Below, in pieces: positions 35,547 through 44,603 of a DNA stretch of 64,000 nt. Both the position numbers and the translations under genes were made by a program. Each line of letters starts with the position of its first letter. Within the stretch, counting starts at the first letter, position 1. Source of the DNA: Rhodobacterales bacterium 32-67-9 (GTDB taxonomy: Bacteria > Pseudomonadota > Alphaproteobacteria > Rhodobacterales > Rhodobacteraceae). Under the pieces are notes generated by a model, which searched no databases, was not told where the DNA came from, and saw nothing but the letters and a program-made list of their open reading frames with translations. The DNA lies in the NCBI GenBank assembly GCA_002280515.1, contig NCEA01000031.1, forward strand, positions 1 through 64,000, read 5' to 3'.

Positions 35547-37174
35547 AGGTTGTCGTCCTCGGAGGAACCGGGGTATTCGGCAGCCGCCTCGCGGATCTGC
35601 TGGTCCGCGACGGCCATGACGTGGTGATCGCCGCCCGTGACCTCGCGCGCGTCGAGGCGCTGGGCCGGCGGCTTGGCGCCCGTTCGATCCGCGTCGATAT
35701 TCGCGCCGAACTCGCGCCGCTCTGGGCCGAGGCGCCGGAGGCCGTGGTCGATGCCGCGGGGCCGTTTCACGCCTATGACGACGACCCCTGGCACCTCGCC
35801 CGTGCCTGCATCGCGCGGCGGATCGACTATCTCGACCTTGCCGACGACGCGGGATTCTGCCTCGGCCTTGCGGCCCTCGACGGCGCAGCGAAGGCGGCGG
35901 GCTGCTTCGCGCTGTCGGGTGTCTCTTCGGTTCCCGCACTGTCCTCGGCGGCGGTGGCGGCACTTGCCGACGGGATGGCGGCGGTGGAGGAGATCGACAT
36001 CGCGATCCTGCCCGGTAACCGCGCCCCGCGCGGGCGGTCGGTCGTCGCGGCGATCCTGTCCCGCACCGGCGCCATGTTCCCGCTCTGGCAGGGCAGCCGC
36101 TGGGAAGAACGGCGCGGCTGGAGCGATCCCCGGCGCTACACGCTCGGCCCCGGACTGGCGCGGAGGGGTTACCTGATCGAGGTGCCCGACACCCGGCTCT
36201 TCCCCGCCCGCTTCGGCGCGGCATCGGTGAGCTTTCGGGCCGGGCTGGAGCTTCCGGTGATGAATGCCGGGCTGGTCCTGCTCTCGCGGCTCCGCGCCGT
36301 CACCGGCATCGCCGCCGGGCCGCGTCTGGTCGGCACCCTGCGATGGCTGGCGCTCCTGCTCTGGCCGTTTGGGTCGGCGCGGGGCGGGATGGTGGTGCGC
36401 GTCACCGGGCGCAGGCAAGGCCGCCTTTGCCGTGCCGAATGGCGCCTGCTCGCCGAGGCGGGCGAGGGGCCTTTCGTTCCCGCCGTTGCCGCGCGGGCGA
36501 TCCTGCGCGCTGCCGCCCGCATCCCGCCTGGCGCGGGGCCCGCCCTGACCGTCCTGCCGCTGGACGAATTCGAGGCGGCGATGGCCGATCTCCGCATCGG
36601 CTTCGGTCGCGACGAGGGTCCGGCGCTGCCGCTCTTTCCCGCCCACCTCGGGGCGGAGTTCGCGCGGTTGCCGGTGGCGGTGCGGCAGGGCCACGACTGG
36701 GCCGGCTGTCTGCGGATGTCGGGTCGTGCCACGGTTACGCGCGGACACGGGCTGGCGGCGAGGTTGCTCGCGGCGGTCTTCCGGTTTCCGCCCGAGAATG
36801 CGGATGTGGCGCTCTGCGTCACCAAGCGCGACGGCCCCGCTGGCGAGATCTGGGAGCGCGATTTCGGCGGCCGGGTGTTCCGCTCGCACCTCGCACTTGG
36901 GAAGGGGGCCATCACCGAGCGTTTCGGCCCGCTCACCTTCACCCTCGGTCTCGTGGTCCGGAACGGAGCGCTGCACTTTCCGGCGATCGGGGGGCGGTTC
37001 GGCCCCCTGCCGCTGCCGCGCGCGCTCTTGCCCGAGAGCATCGCGACCGAGAGCGAGGATTGCGGTCGGCTCCGCTTCGACGTCGAACTGCGCGCGCCGT
37101 TCGGTCTTGGCCGGATCGTCCATTATCGCGGCTGGCTCGTCCCGGACGCCGCGGTCCGATTCGAAACTGGTTAA
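35543..37174 (+). CDS. Saccharopine dehydrogenase-like NAD(P)-binding protein with DUF4166
   Basis: This 543-aa protein begins MKVVVLGGTGVFGSRLADLL, a Rossmann dinucleotide site. It continues as a saccharopine-dehydrogenase-like domain (AVVDAAGPFHAYDDDPWHLA) to about residue 340. The C-terminal 190 residues match DUF4166 (LGAEFARLPVAVRQGHDWAG, FPPENADVALCVT and WERDFGGRVF). The same pair of domains is known in uncharacterised membrane-lipid-like or pigment-related clusters, but no reaction is established. It is coupled to the DCC gene. Confidence 0.78.
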   Translation: MKVVVLGGTGVFGSRLADLLVRDGHDVVIAARDLARVEALGRRLGARSIRVDIRAELAPLWAEAPEAVVDAAGPFHAYDDDPWHLARACIARRIDYLDLADDAGFCLGLAALDGAAKAAGCFALSGVSSVPALSSAAVAALADGMAAVEEIDIAILPGNRAPRGRSVVAAILSRTGAMFPLWQGSRWEERRGWSDPRRYTLGPGLARRGYLIEVPDTRLFPARFGAASVSFRAGLELPVMNAGLVLLSRLRAVTGIAAGPRLVGTLRWLALLLWPFGSARGGMVVRVTGRRQGRLCRAEWRLLAEAGEGPFVPAVAARAILRAAARIPPGAGPALTVLPLDEFEAAMADLRIGFGRDEGPALPLFPAHLGAEFARLPVAVRQGHDWAGCLRMSGRATVTRGHGLAARLLAAVFRFPPENADVALCVTKRDGPAGEIWERDFGGRVFRSHLALGKGAITERFGPLTFTLGLVVRNGALHFPAIGGRFGPLPLPRALLPESIATESEDCGRLRFDVELRAPFGLGRIVHYRGWLVPDAAVRFETG

Positions 37175-37367
37175 CCGGCCCTGATCGATCCCGCGGACGC
37201 GCGGCGCTAAAATACCTAAGGACTCAGATTTCCAGAGAAATTTACGTGGATTGTCCGCGTTCTGCGCTCCAGCGCCGCAATTTCGCCCGATTCATCCCCT
37301 CATTGTTTCTGTGGGGGCGCTACGGCAGGTCGGGACAACCGGCCGCCGAGAACGGGAAACGGTAACT

Positions 37368-37778
37368 ATGCGCTGCCCTCACTTCCTTTCCGGTCGTTCT
37401 TCTCGCTTTGCGAAATCCGAAGATGGCGCCGCCACGATCGAAGCGGTTCTCTGGCTGCCGATGTTTGTCATGCTCGTCGCGCTTCTGGCGGACGTGTCGA
37501 TGATGTTTCACGGCCAGACGCGGCTGCTCCGCATCGCGCAGGACGCGAACCGGAACATGTCGATCGGCCGGCTTGTCACGACCACCGATACCGAGAATTT
37601 CGTCCTGGCCCATGCCAATGAGGTCAGCCCCAATCCGCTGGCTGCCACCACCCTGACCGCCGGCATCATTACCACGACTGTGAGTGTGCCGCTCGTCGAC
37701 CTCGACCTCTTTGGTGTCGCCGGCATCTTTTCCGGCGCCCGGATGACGGTCCGCGCCGAACATCTGATGGAGAACTGA
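37368..37778 (+). CDS. TadE-like pilus assembly protein
   Basis: This 136-aa protein has the TadE/TadG plan: a short basic N-terminus, the conserved EDGAATIEAVLWLPMF entry into one transmembrane helix (about 20-42), and a periplasmic domain. TadE-like pseudopilins serve tight-adherence (Flp) pili. No tad ATPase, secretin or flp gene is in the window. It is followed 3 bp later by the TadG-like gene. A 193-bp upstream gap holds its promoter, but no elements could be assigned. Confidence 0.8.
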   Translation: MRCPHFLSGRSSRFAKSEDGAATIEAVLWLPMFVMLVALLADVSMMFHGQTRLLRIAQDANRNMSIGRLVTTTDTENFVLAHANEVSPNPLAATTLTAGIITTTVSVPLVDLDLFGVAGIFSGARMTVRAEHLMEN

Positions 37779-37781
37779 GCG

Positions 37782-39146
37782 ATGGCACATTTCAGCTTCC
37801 GGACTGCCGTTTCCCGGTTCGCCGCCCGCGAGGACGGCGGCATCACCGCGCTCAGCTTGCAGGTCTTCATGGCCGCGCTGGTCCTCGGCGGGCTCGCGGT
37901 CGATTTCGGCAACGGGTTCGCGTCCAAGACACAGCTTCAGGTCGCCGCCGATGCCGCCGCCCATGCCGCGATCTACACGCGCGAACTGCATACGCCCGAT
38001 GAGGCGCGGGCTGCGGCGCTGGAGATTGCGGCCCTGAACATGTCCGGCGAGAAATACGGCACGGTCCTGACCGGCGAGGACATCAAGTTCGGCCACTGGG
38101 ACCGGGACGCGCAACTTTTCACCGTCGATCCCGCCTCGCGCGACGCGGTGCTGGTCTCGACCAAGCGCAATGCGGCGGCCGGCAACGGCGTCACCACCTA
38201 CATGCTCGGCCTTATCGGGAAAAACGAGTGGGATGTGACCTCCGGGTCGGTCTTCGAAACCTATTACCCGACCTGCTTCCGCGAGGGCTTCGTCGCGCAG
38301 GATCGGGTCGACATGCAGTCGAACGCCTATTTCACCAAGGGGTTCTGCATCCATTCGCAGAACCACGTTTCGGTCAGTTCCGGCAACACGTTCGAGCAGG
38401 GCGTCGTCGTCTCGATGCCCGACCGGCGCGATATCGAGCTGCCGTCGTCAGGGTATACCAGCAATTCCGGCCTGTCCGACGCGCTGCGCGACGGGTCGTA
38501 CCAACTGCGCATCCTCAACCGGATCGATGACATCATCCGCGGAATCACCACCAGCCCGAATGACCCGCAGGTCGGCATCATGGCGCCGGGATCGCTCTAC
38601 TATCGGCCCTATATCACCAACGCCACGCCGATTACAGTGAAGGCGCAGGGCGCGACCTCGCTCGATTCCAGCAAGTTCAAGACCGGCCGCATCCATTTCA
38701 TGGAATGCAAGAACGACATGAGCCACAAGCAGTTCGGCGCCGGCTTCTCGCTCGTGAACATGGTGCTGGTCACAGATTGCCGCCTGCAATTTGCCGCCGG
38801 CGCGGTGATCCAGGATGCCGTCATCATCACCACGAACGCCGACCCGAAGTCCTTCTATTCCTCGTCCGACATCGTCATCGGCCGCGATGACAACTGTGCG
38901 GTGGGCGGCGGCGTGCAGATGGTTACAAAAGGCGGCGTTGTATTCGCGGCCAAGGTGAACGCCTACGGCAGCCAGATCATAGCAGCCGGCGACATATCCA
39001 TGACCGCCAATGCCGACGGAATCGAGGGCGTCGCCGTGGTGTCCGGCGGCAAGCTCGACGTCACGTCGAACGGTGCATTCGGGTTCTGCGGAGGCGCCGG
39101 GATGGAGAGCAATTTCGAAGCCGCCTATTTCCGGCTCGCGCGCTGA
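37782..39146 (+). CDS. TadG-like protein with Tad (VWA-less) N-terminal domain
   Basis: This 454-aa protein starts with AAREDGGITALSLQVFMAAL leading into a single transmembrane helix. The conserved Tad segment VDFGNGFASKTQLQVAADAAAHAA follows, as in TadG proteins. The remaining roughly 380 residues are extracytoplasmic and lack a recognisable von Willebrand domain. It forms a two-gene unit with the TadE-like gene. Its role is probably in pilus or surface-protein assembly. Confidence 0.78.
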   Translation: MAHFSFRTAVSRFAAREDGGITALSLQVFMAALVLGGLAVDFGNGFASKTQLQVAADAAAHAAIYTRELHTPDEARAAALEIAALNMSGEKYGTVLTGEDIKFGHWDRDAQLFTVDPASRDAVLVSTKRNAAAGNGVTTYMLGLIGKNEWDVTSGSVFETYYPTCFREGFVAQDRVDMQSNAYFTKGFCIHSQNHVSVSSGNTFEQGVVVSMPDRRDIELPSSGYTSNSGLSDALRDGSYQLRILNRIDDIIRGITTSPNDPQVGIMAPGSLYYRPYITNATPITVKAQGATSLDSSKFKTGRIHFMECKNDMSHKQFGAGFSLVNMVLVTDCRLQFAAGAVIQDAVIITTNADPKSFYSSSDIVIGRDDNCAVGGGVQMVTKGGVVFAAKVNAYGSQIIAAGDISMTANADGIEGVAVVSGGKLDVTSNGAFGFCGGAGMESNFEAAYFRLAR

Positions 39147-39206
39147 TCCGTTCCGCCCGGCCCCTGCGCGGGCCGGGACTTTCCCTCGTCGCATCGCGAC
39201 TGCCTG

Positions 39207-39239
39207 CCCGGCCGGACACAGGTCCCGGCCGGGTTTTTT
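39207..39239 (+). terminator. Rho-independent terminator after tadG-like gene
   Basis: CCCGGCCGG pairs with CCGGCCGGG across a 9-nt loop and is followed by TTTTTT at 39234-39239. It separates the Tad-like pair from the sarcosine oxidase operon. Confidence 0.88.
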
Positions 39240-39352
39240 CCGCATCCGGCAGGGGAACGACACGCTTTGTCGCAGAATGACGCGGAAATCGCTGTGAGGC
39301 ATTGAAATCTCACGCTCGGACCGGTTCACTGAAGCGGGTAGGGAGGCAGGTC

Positions 39353-40603
39353 ATGCGCTATTCAGGGCTCAGGGTCATCAGCGAGGGGCTCTTCGGCAAC
39401 AAGGGCTGGACGCCGGCATGGCGCGACCCCGAACCGAAGGCGGAATACGACTACGTCATCATCGGGGGCGGCGGGCATGGACTCTCGACCGCCTATTACC
39501 TCGCCAAGAACCACGGCATCACCAATATCGCCGTTCTGGAAAAGGGTTACCTCGGCGGCGGCAACGTCGGGCGCAACACGACGATCGTCCGGGCCAACTA
39601 CTTCCTGCCCGGCAACCAGGAATTCTATTCGCATTCGCTGAAACTCTGGGAGGGGCTGGAGGCGGAGCTGAACTACAACGTGATGCATTCGCAGCGCGGC
39701 CTCATAAACCTCTTCCATTCCGACGGCCAGCGCGACGCCTTCGCCCGGCGCGGCAATGCGATGATCAACCAGGGAGACGACGCCGAGCTTCTCGACCGAG
39801 AGGGTGTGCGTCGCTACCTGCCCTACCTCGATTTCGACAATTCCCGGTTTCCGATCTACGGCGGGCTCCTGCACCGCCGCGGCGGCACGGCGCGGCACGA
39901 CGCGGTGGCCTGGGGCTATGCCCGGGGCGCGGACCAGCGCGGGGTCGATCTGATCCAGAACTGCGAGGTGACCGGGATCGACATCGAGGACGGTCGGGTG
40001 CGCGGGGTGCAGACAACGCGTGGGGCGATCAAGGCCAAGAAGATCGGCATCATCGTTGCCGGGCGTTCGGGGCAGGTGGCCGAGATGGCGGGGATCCGGC
40101 TGCCGATTGAGTCCCATATCCTTCAGGCTTTCGTGACCGAGGGGCTGAAGCCGGTGATCGACCATGTCGTGTCCTTCGGCATGGGGCATTTCTACATCTC
40201 GCAGTCGGACAAGGGCGGCCTCGTCTTCGGCGGCGATCTCGATTTCTATTCCTCCTATGCCGCGCGGGGGAACCTGCCGATGGTGGAACATGTGATGGAG
40301 GCGGGGATGACGCTGATGCCGATGATCGGCAAGGCCAAGGTGCTGAGGTCGTGGGGCGGCATCATGGACATGACACCGGACGGCTCGCCGATCATCGACA
40401 AGACCGATGTCGGCGGGCTTTATATCGACTGCGGCTGGAACTACGGCGGCTTCAAGGCGGTGCCGGCCTCGGGATGGTGCATGGCGCACCTGATGGCGAC
40501 CGGAGAGCCGCACGCGGTCGCCCGCCGCTTCCGCCTCGACCGTTTCGCGACCGGCCATCTTCTCGACGAAGAAGGCACCGGATCGCAGCACAACCTGCAC
40601 TAG
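39353..40603 (+). CDS. soxB: Sarcosine oxidase beta subunit
   Basis: Heterotetrameric sarcosine oxidase converts sarcosine, THF and O2 to glycine, methylene-THF and H2O2. This 416-aa subunit carries FAD and the covalently bound FMN. It has MRYSGLRVISEGLFGNKGW at the start, the Rossmann site VIIGGGGHGLSTAYYLA, NVGRNTTIVRANY and CGWNYGGFKAVPASGWC. ATG 39353 follows AGGGAGG. It is the first gene of soxBDAG. Confidence 0.95.
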   Translation: MRYSGLRVISEGLFGNKGWTPAWRDPEPKAEYDYVIIGGGGHGLSTAYYLAKNHGITNIAVLEKGYLGGGNVGRNTTIVRANYFLPGNQEFYSHSLKLWEGLEAELNYNVMHSQRGLINLFHSDGQRDAFARRGNAMINQGDDAELLDREGVRRYLPYLDFDNSRFPIYGGLLHRRGGTARHDAVAWGYARGADQRGVDLIQNCEVTGIDIEDGRVRGVQTTRGAIKAKKIGIIVAGRSGQVAEMAGIRLPIESHILQAFVTEGLKPVIDHVVSFGMGHFYISQSDKGGLVFGGDLDFYSSYAARGNLPMVEHVMEAGMTLMPMIGKAKVLRSWGGIMDMTPDGSPIIDKTDVGGLYIDCGWNYGGFKAVPASGWCMAHLMATGEPHAVARRFRLDRFATGHLLDEEGTGSQHNLH

Positions 40604-40612
40604 GGGATCACC

Positions 40613-40945
40613 ATGCGTATCACCTGCCCCCTCTGTGGCGCGCGCGACCGGCGCGAATTCACCTATTACGGCGATGCCGTCTATGCCGACCGTCCGGGCG
40701 CGGATGCCGCACCAGAGGCCTGGGACGCCTATCTGCATTTGCGCGACAACCCGGCCGGCGAGACCCGCGATCTCTGGTATCACGAGATGGGCTGTTCTGC
40801 CTGGATCGAGGTGACGCGCAACACGGTGACGCATGCGGTTCTCTCGTCCCGGCTGCTGGCCGAACGCGGCACGGGCGGACCCTCCGGGGGGGATATTTCC
40901 GGCAAGATGAAACCCGCGGTGAAGCGCAGGGGCAAACCGGCATGA
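40613..40945 (+). CDS. soxD: Sarcosine oxidase delta subunit, with repeat-derived tail
   Basis: This 110-aa zinc subunit has CPLCGARDRREFTYYGDA at the N-terminus and LWYHEMGCSAWIEVTRNT further on, with the metal cysteines and His expected. After ERGTGG the C-terminus PSGGDISGKMKP is encoded by a copy of the dispersed intergenic repeat (40884-40911) and then KRRGKPA. The usual subunit is roughly 90-100 aa, so the tail looks acquired. The stop overlaps soxA by four bases. Confidence 0.9.
   Translation: MRITCPLCGARDRREFTYYGDAVYADRPGADAAPEAWDAYLHLRDNPAGETRDLWYHEMGCSAWIEVTRNTVTHAVLSSRLLAERGTGGPSGGDISGKMKPAVKRRGKPA
40884..40911 (+). repeat. Dispersed repeat, copy inside soxD
   Basis: CCGGGG followed by ATATTTCCGGCAAGATGAA, the same core as the intergenic copy at 11541-11570. 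Here it is translated as part of the soxD C-terminus. Confidence 0.75.
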
Positions 40946-43881
40946 GGATCGCGGGCAAGGGTCTGATCGATCGCGGCGCGCCTGTCGGTTTTCGTTTCGA
41001 CGGGAGGGATTATACCGGGTTTCAGGGCGATACGCTGGCCTCCGCCCTTCTTGCCTCGGGCGTGAAGGTCTTTGGCCGCTCGTTCAAGTATCACCGCCCG
41101 CGCGGGGTGATGACGGCGGGGTCGGAGGAACCGAACGCGCTCGTCACCGTCGGGCGCGGGGCGGGGCAGGTGCCGAACGTGCGTGCGACGGTGCAGGAGA
41201 TCCATGCCGGGCTCGAGGCGCGGGGGCAGAATGCCTGGCCCTCGGTCGGGTTCGACCTGATGGCGGTCAACGACCTGTTCGCGCCGTTCTTCAGCGCCGG
41301 GTTCTACTACAAGACCTTCATGTGGCCGAGGGCGTTCTGGGAGACGCTCTACGAACCGGCGATCCGCCGCGCGGCCGGTTTGGGCGCCCTTTCGGGCAAA
41401 TCGAACGACGAGGCCTACGAGAAGGCTTTTGCGTTTTGCGACCTTCTGGTGATTGGCTCCGGACCGGCCGGGTTGATGGCGGCACTGACCGCCGCGCGGG
41501 CCGGAGCCGAGGTGATCCTTGCCGAGGAGGACGCGGTGATGGGCGGCCGGCTTCTGGCCGAGACCCACGAGGTCGGCGGCAAGCCGGGCGCCCAATGGGC
41601 GGCGGAGGTGCTGGCCGAGCTTGGCGCGGCGCCCAATGTGCGGCTGATGGCCCGGACCACCGTGACCGGCGCCTATGATGGCGGCACCTTCGGCGCGCTG
41701 GAACGGGTGGGCCTGCACCTTGCCAACCCGCCGAAGGACCTGCCGCGCGAATGCTTCTGGCGGATCGTGGCGCGGCGTGCGGTGCTGGCCTCGGGCGCCC
41801 ATGAACGCCAGATCGCGTTTTCCAACAACGACCGGCCCGGGGTGATGACGGCCGGCGCCGCGCGCGCTTATCTCAACCGCTGGGGGGTGGCCAGCGGTCA
41901 TGCGGTGACGGTCTTCGGCAACAACGACGATGCCCACCGCACCGCGCGCGATCTGGCCAACGCCGGTATCAGGGTGGCCGGGCTGGTCGACGTGCGCGAG
42001 GATGTCTCGGTCCCCGGCGACTTCCCGGTCCACGCCGGCTGCCGGGTGATCGACACGGTCGGTCGCAAGGGCCTGCGCGAGGTGGTGATCGCCGACCGCG
42101 ACGGCAAGGTCAAGCGCATCGTCAGCGATTGTCTTGCGGTCTCCAGCGGCTGGAACCCGGCCCTGCACCTCGCCTGCCACATGAACGGGCGCCCGGTCTG
42201 GCGCGACGATATCGCGGCCTTCGTGCCGAAACCCGGCATGGTGCCGGGGCTCACCGCCGCCGGCGCCGCCAATGGCGCCTTCTCGACCCAGGCCTGCCTC
42301 GCCGAAGGCGTGGCGGCGGCGACGGAAGCGCTGGAGGCCTTGGGCCTGAAGCCGAAGCTGGTCCCGCTCCCGCAGGCCGAGGACGGCGCGGTGCGCCTGC
42401 GCGCCTACTGGGAAGTGCCGGAGCCCAAGCACCGCGCCTGGCTCGATTTCGCCAACGACGTGACCACCAAGGACGTGCGCCTTGCGGCACAGGAGAATTT
42501 CCGCAGCGTCGAGCACATGAAACGCTACACGACGCAAGGCATGGCCCCCGACCAGGGCAAGAACTCCAACGTTGCCGCCCTCGCCGTCCTTGCCGACGCA
42601 ACCGGGCGCGGCATCCCCGAGACCGGGACGACGACCTTCCGGCCGCCCTACACACCGGTCTCGATCGCCGCTCTCGGCGCCGGCGGTCAGGGCACGGGCT
42701 TTGCGCCGCAGCGGTTCACCAGCTCGGACAAGGCTGCCCGCGACCGCCACGCGCCGATGATCGAGGCCGGGCTCTGGTACCGGCCGTCCTACTTCCCGCG
42801 CCCCGGAGAGGCGACCTGGCGCGAGAGCTGCGACCGCGAGGTGACGATGGTGCGCGAGCGGGTCGGCGTCGTCGATGTCTCCACCCTCGGCAAGATCGAC
42901 ATCCAGGGGCGGGATTCCGGGCGGTTCCTCGACCTCGTCTACACCAATACCTTCTCGACGCTGAAGCCGGGCCGGGTGCGCTATGGCCTCATGCTGCGCG
43001 AGGACGGGATGGTGATGGACGACGGCACCACCGCCTGCCTCAGCGAGGGGCATTACCTGACCACGACGACCACGGCGGCCGCCGGGCAGGTCATGCGCCA
43101 CCTCGAATTCGTCCACCAGGCGCATTGCCCGGAGTGGGAGGTGCGGATGATCTCCGTCACCGAGCAATGGGCGCAGTTCGCCGTCGCCGGTCCCTTGGCG
43201 CGCGAACTTCTGAACTCGATCCTCGAAACACCGATCGACGGCGAGGCCTTCCCCTTCCTCTCCTGCGGTACGGTGCGGCTGATGGAGGTCGAGGCGCGGC
43301 TTTTCCGGATCTCGTTCTCGGGCGAGATGGGGTACGAGATCGCGGTGCCCGCGCGCTACGGCGAGGCGCTTTACCGCGACCTCGTCGCCCGCGCCGAAAG
43401 CCTTGGCGGCGGCGCCTACGGGATGGAGGCGCTGAACGTCCTCAGGATCGAGAAGGGGTTCATCACCCATGCCGAGATCCACGGGCGGGTGACGGCCTTC
43501 GACATCGGCTTGCAGGGCATGGTCTCGGCGAAGAAGGACTGCATCGGCAAGGCGGCGAGCCAGCGGCCGGGCCTGACCGGGCCGGAGCGCGAGCAGCTCG
43601 TCGGGCTGCGCCCGATCCCGGCCGGCAAGGTCATCGGTGCCGGCGCGCATCTCTTCGACGACGGGGCGGAGCCGGTGTCGGCCAACGACCGGGGTTATGT
43701 CACGTCGGTCTGCTATTCGCCCACGCTGAAGGCGCATCTGGCGCTCGGCTTTCTCAAGGACGGCCGCGCGCGGATCGGGAGCCGGGTCAGGCTTGTCGAT
43801 CACCTGCGAAAGACCGATGTGCTCTGCGAAGTGGTAAACCCGGTCTTCTTCGACCCTGAGGGAGGACGCGCCCGTGCCTAG
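40942..43881 (+). CDS. soxA: Sarcosine oxidase alpha subunit
   Basis: This 979-aa subunit has an N-terminal ferredoxin-like region (GRSFKYHRPRGVMTAG), an NAD-binding oxidoreductase core with GSGPAGLMAAL near residue 172, and ANGAFSTQACLAEGVAAATEAL. A C-terminal aminomethyltransferase (GcvT-like) domain from about residue 600 binds THF. It is translated from an ATGA overlap with soxD and overlaps soxG at its end. The long open frame on the opposite strand is only a shadow. Confidence 0.95.
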   Translation: MRIAGKGLIDRGAPVGFRFDGRDYTGFQGDTLASALLASGVKVFGRSFKYHRPRGVMTAGSEEPNALVTVGRGAGQVPNVRATVQEIHAGLEARGQNAWPSVGFDLMAVNDLFAPFFSAGFYYKTFMWPRAFWETLYEPAIRRAAGLGALSGKSNDEAYEKAFAFCDLLVIGSGPAGLMAALTAARAGAEVILAEEDAVMGGRLLAETHEVGGKPGAQWAAEVLAELGAAPNVRLMARTTVTGAYDGGTFGALERVGLHLANPPKDLPRECFWRIVARRAVLASGAHERQIAFSNNDRPGVMTAGAARAYLNRWGVASGHAVTVFGNNDDAHRTARDLANAGIRVAGLVDVREDVSVPGDFPVHAGCRVIDTVGRKGLREVVIADRDGKVKRIVSDCLAVSSGWNPALHLACHMNGRPVWRDDIAAFVPKPGMVPGLTAAGAANGAFSTQACLAEGVAAATEALEALGLKPKLVPLPQAEDGAVRLRAYWEVPEPKHRAWLDFANDVTTKDVRLAAQENFRSVEHMKRYTTQGMAPDQGKNSNVAALAVLADATGRGIPETGTTTFRPPYTPVSIAALGAGGQGTGFAPQRFTSSDKAARDRHAPMIEAGLWYRPSYFPRPGEATWRESCDREVTMVRERVGVVDVSTLGKIDIQGRDSGRFLDLVYTNTFSTLKPGRVRYGLMLREDGMVMDDGTTACLSEGHYLTTTTTAAAGQVMRHLEFVHQAHCPEWEVRMISVTEQWAQFAVAGPLARELLNSILETPIDGEAFPFLSCGTVRLMEVEARLFRISFSGEMGYEIAVPARYGEALYRDLVARAESLGGGAYGMEALNVLRIEKGFITHAEIHGRVTAFDIGLQGMVSAKKDCIGKAASQRPGLTGPEREQLVGLRPIPAGKVIGAGAHLFDDGAEPVSANDRGYVTSVCYSPTLKAHLALGFLKDGRARIGSRVRLVDHLRKTDVLCEVVNPVFFDPEGGRARA

Positions 43882-44422
43882 CCTGATCGAGAAAACCGCC
43901 TGCGAGGGACTTCTGCCGGTCATGGCGGCGGGGGTGACGCTGAGCGAACTGCCGGCCACGCGCATCACTTCGGTGGCGCCGCTGAACGGCAAGGATCGCG
44001 CCGTGGCCGCAGCGCTGAAGGCGCTCGGGCTCGGTTGGCCGGCGCCGGGACGGAGCGTCGCGAAAGGTGAGGCCAGTTGCCTCTGGACCGGGCGCGGCCA
44101 GGCCTTCCTGATCGGCGCCGATCCGGCCGGGCTGGCCGGCATCGCGGCGCTGACCGATCAGTCGGACGGCTGGGCGCGGATGCAGCTTGCCGGTCCGGGG
44201 GCAGAGGCGGTGCTGGCGCGGCTGGTTCCGCTCGACCTCAGTGCGGCGGCTTTCCGGGTGGGCGCGGCGGCGCGGACCGGGCTCAACCACATGATGCTGG
44301 TCCTCTCGCGGCCGACGGCGGAGAGCTTTGATCTTATGGTCTTCCGCTCGATGGCGGCATCTGCCGTGCATGAGATCCGGCAGTCCATGGCGGCCTGCGC
44401 CGCCCGCGCGTCGATCGGCTGA
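43874..44422 (+). CDS. soxG: Sarcosine oxidase gamma subunit
   Basis: This 182-aa subunit starts with GTG inside the end of soxA, an 8-bp overlap. The N-terminus MPSLIEKTACEGLLPV and the C-terminus LMVFRSMAASAVHEI match the family. It is the last gene of the operon. A long nested inverted repeat follows directly and probably ends the transcript. Confidence 0.9.
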   Translation: MPSLIEKTACEGLLPVMAAGVTLSELPATRITSVAPLNGKDRAVAAALKALGLGWPAPGRSVAKGEASCLWTGRGQAFLIGADPAGLAGIAALTDQSDGWARMQLAGPGAEAVLARLVPLDLSAAAFRVGAAARTGLNHMMLVLSRPTAESFDLMVFRSMAASAVHEIRQSMAACAARASIG

Positions 44423-44423
44423 C

Positions 44424-44577
44424 GCCGGGCAGGGGGCGCTGCCCCCGTCGCCGCCGGGCGGCGACTCCCCCGAGGTATTTCGGAACAGAAGAAGACCGGC
44501 CGCTTTCTTCTGTTCGAAAATACCTCGAGGGTGAATGCGCCAGGAGGCGCAGAGGGGGCAGCGCCCCCTTGCCCGGC
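44424..44577. repeat. Nested inverted repeat between soxG and dnaG
   Basis: The outer arms are GCCGGGCAGGGGGCGCTG plus CCCCC (44424-44446) and their complement with one inserted base (44554-44577). The inner arms, 44471-44493 and 44505-44527, match at 21 of 23 positions and are two opposed copies of the TTCTTCTGTTC/AAAATACCTC repeat. The whole could fold into a long branched hairpin. It sits between the soxG stop and the dnaG start, so it may end the sox transcript. No pure U-tract is present. Confidence 0.75.
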
Positions 44578-44603
44578 AGCCCCGAAGAGCCGATATTCAC
44601 CGA

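Noticed and set aside
40780-44142. A 1120-codon open frame antisense to soxA and soxD
   Set aside because: It is the mirror of well-defined sarcosine oxidase subunits and has no recognisable domain.
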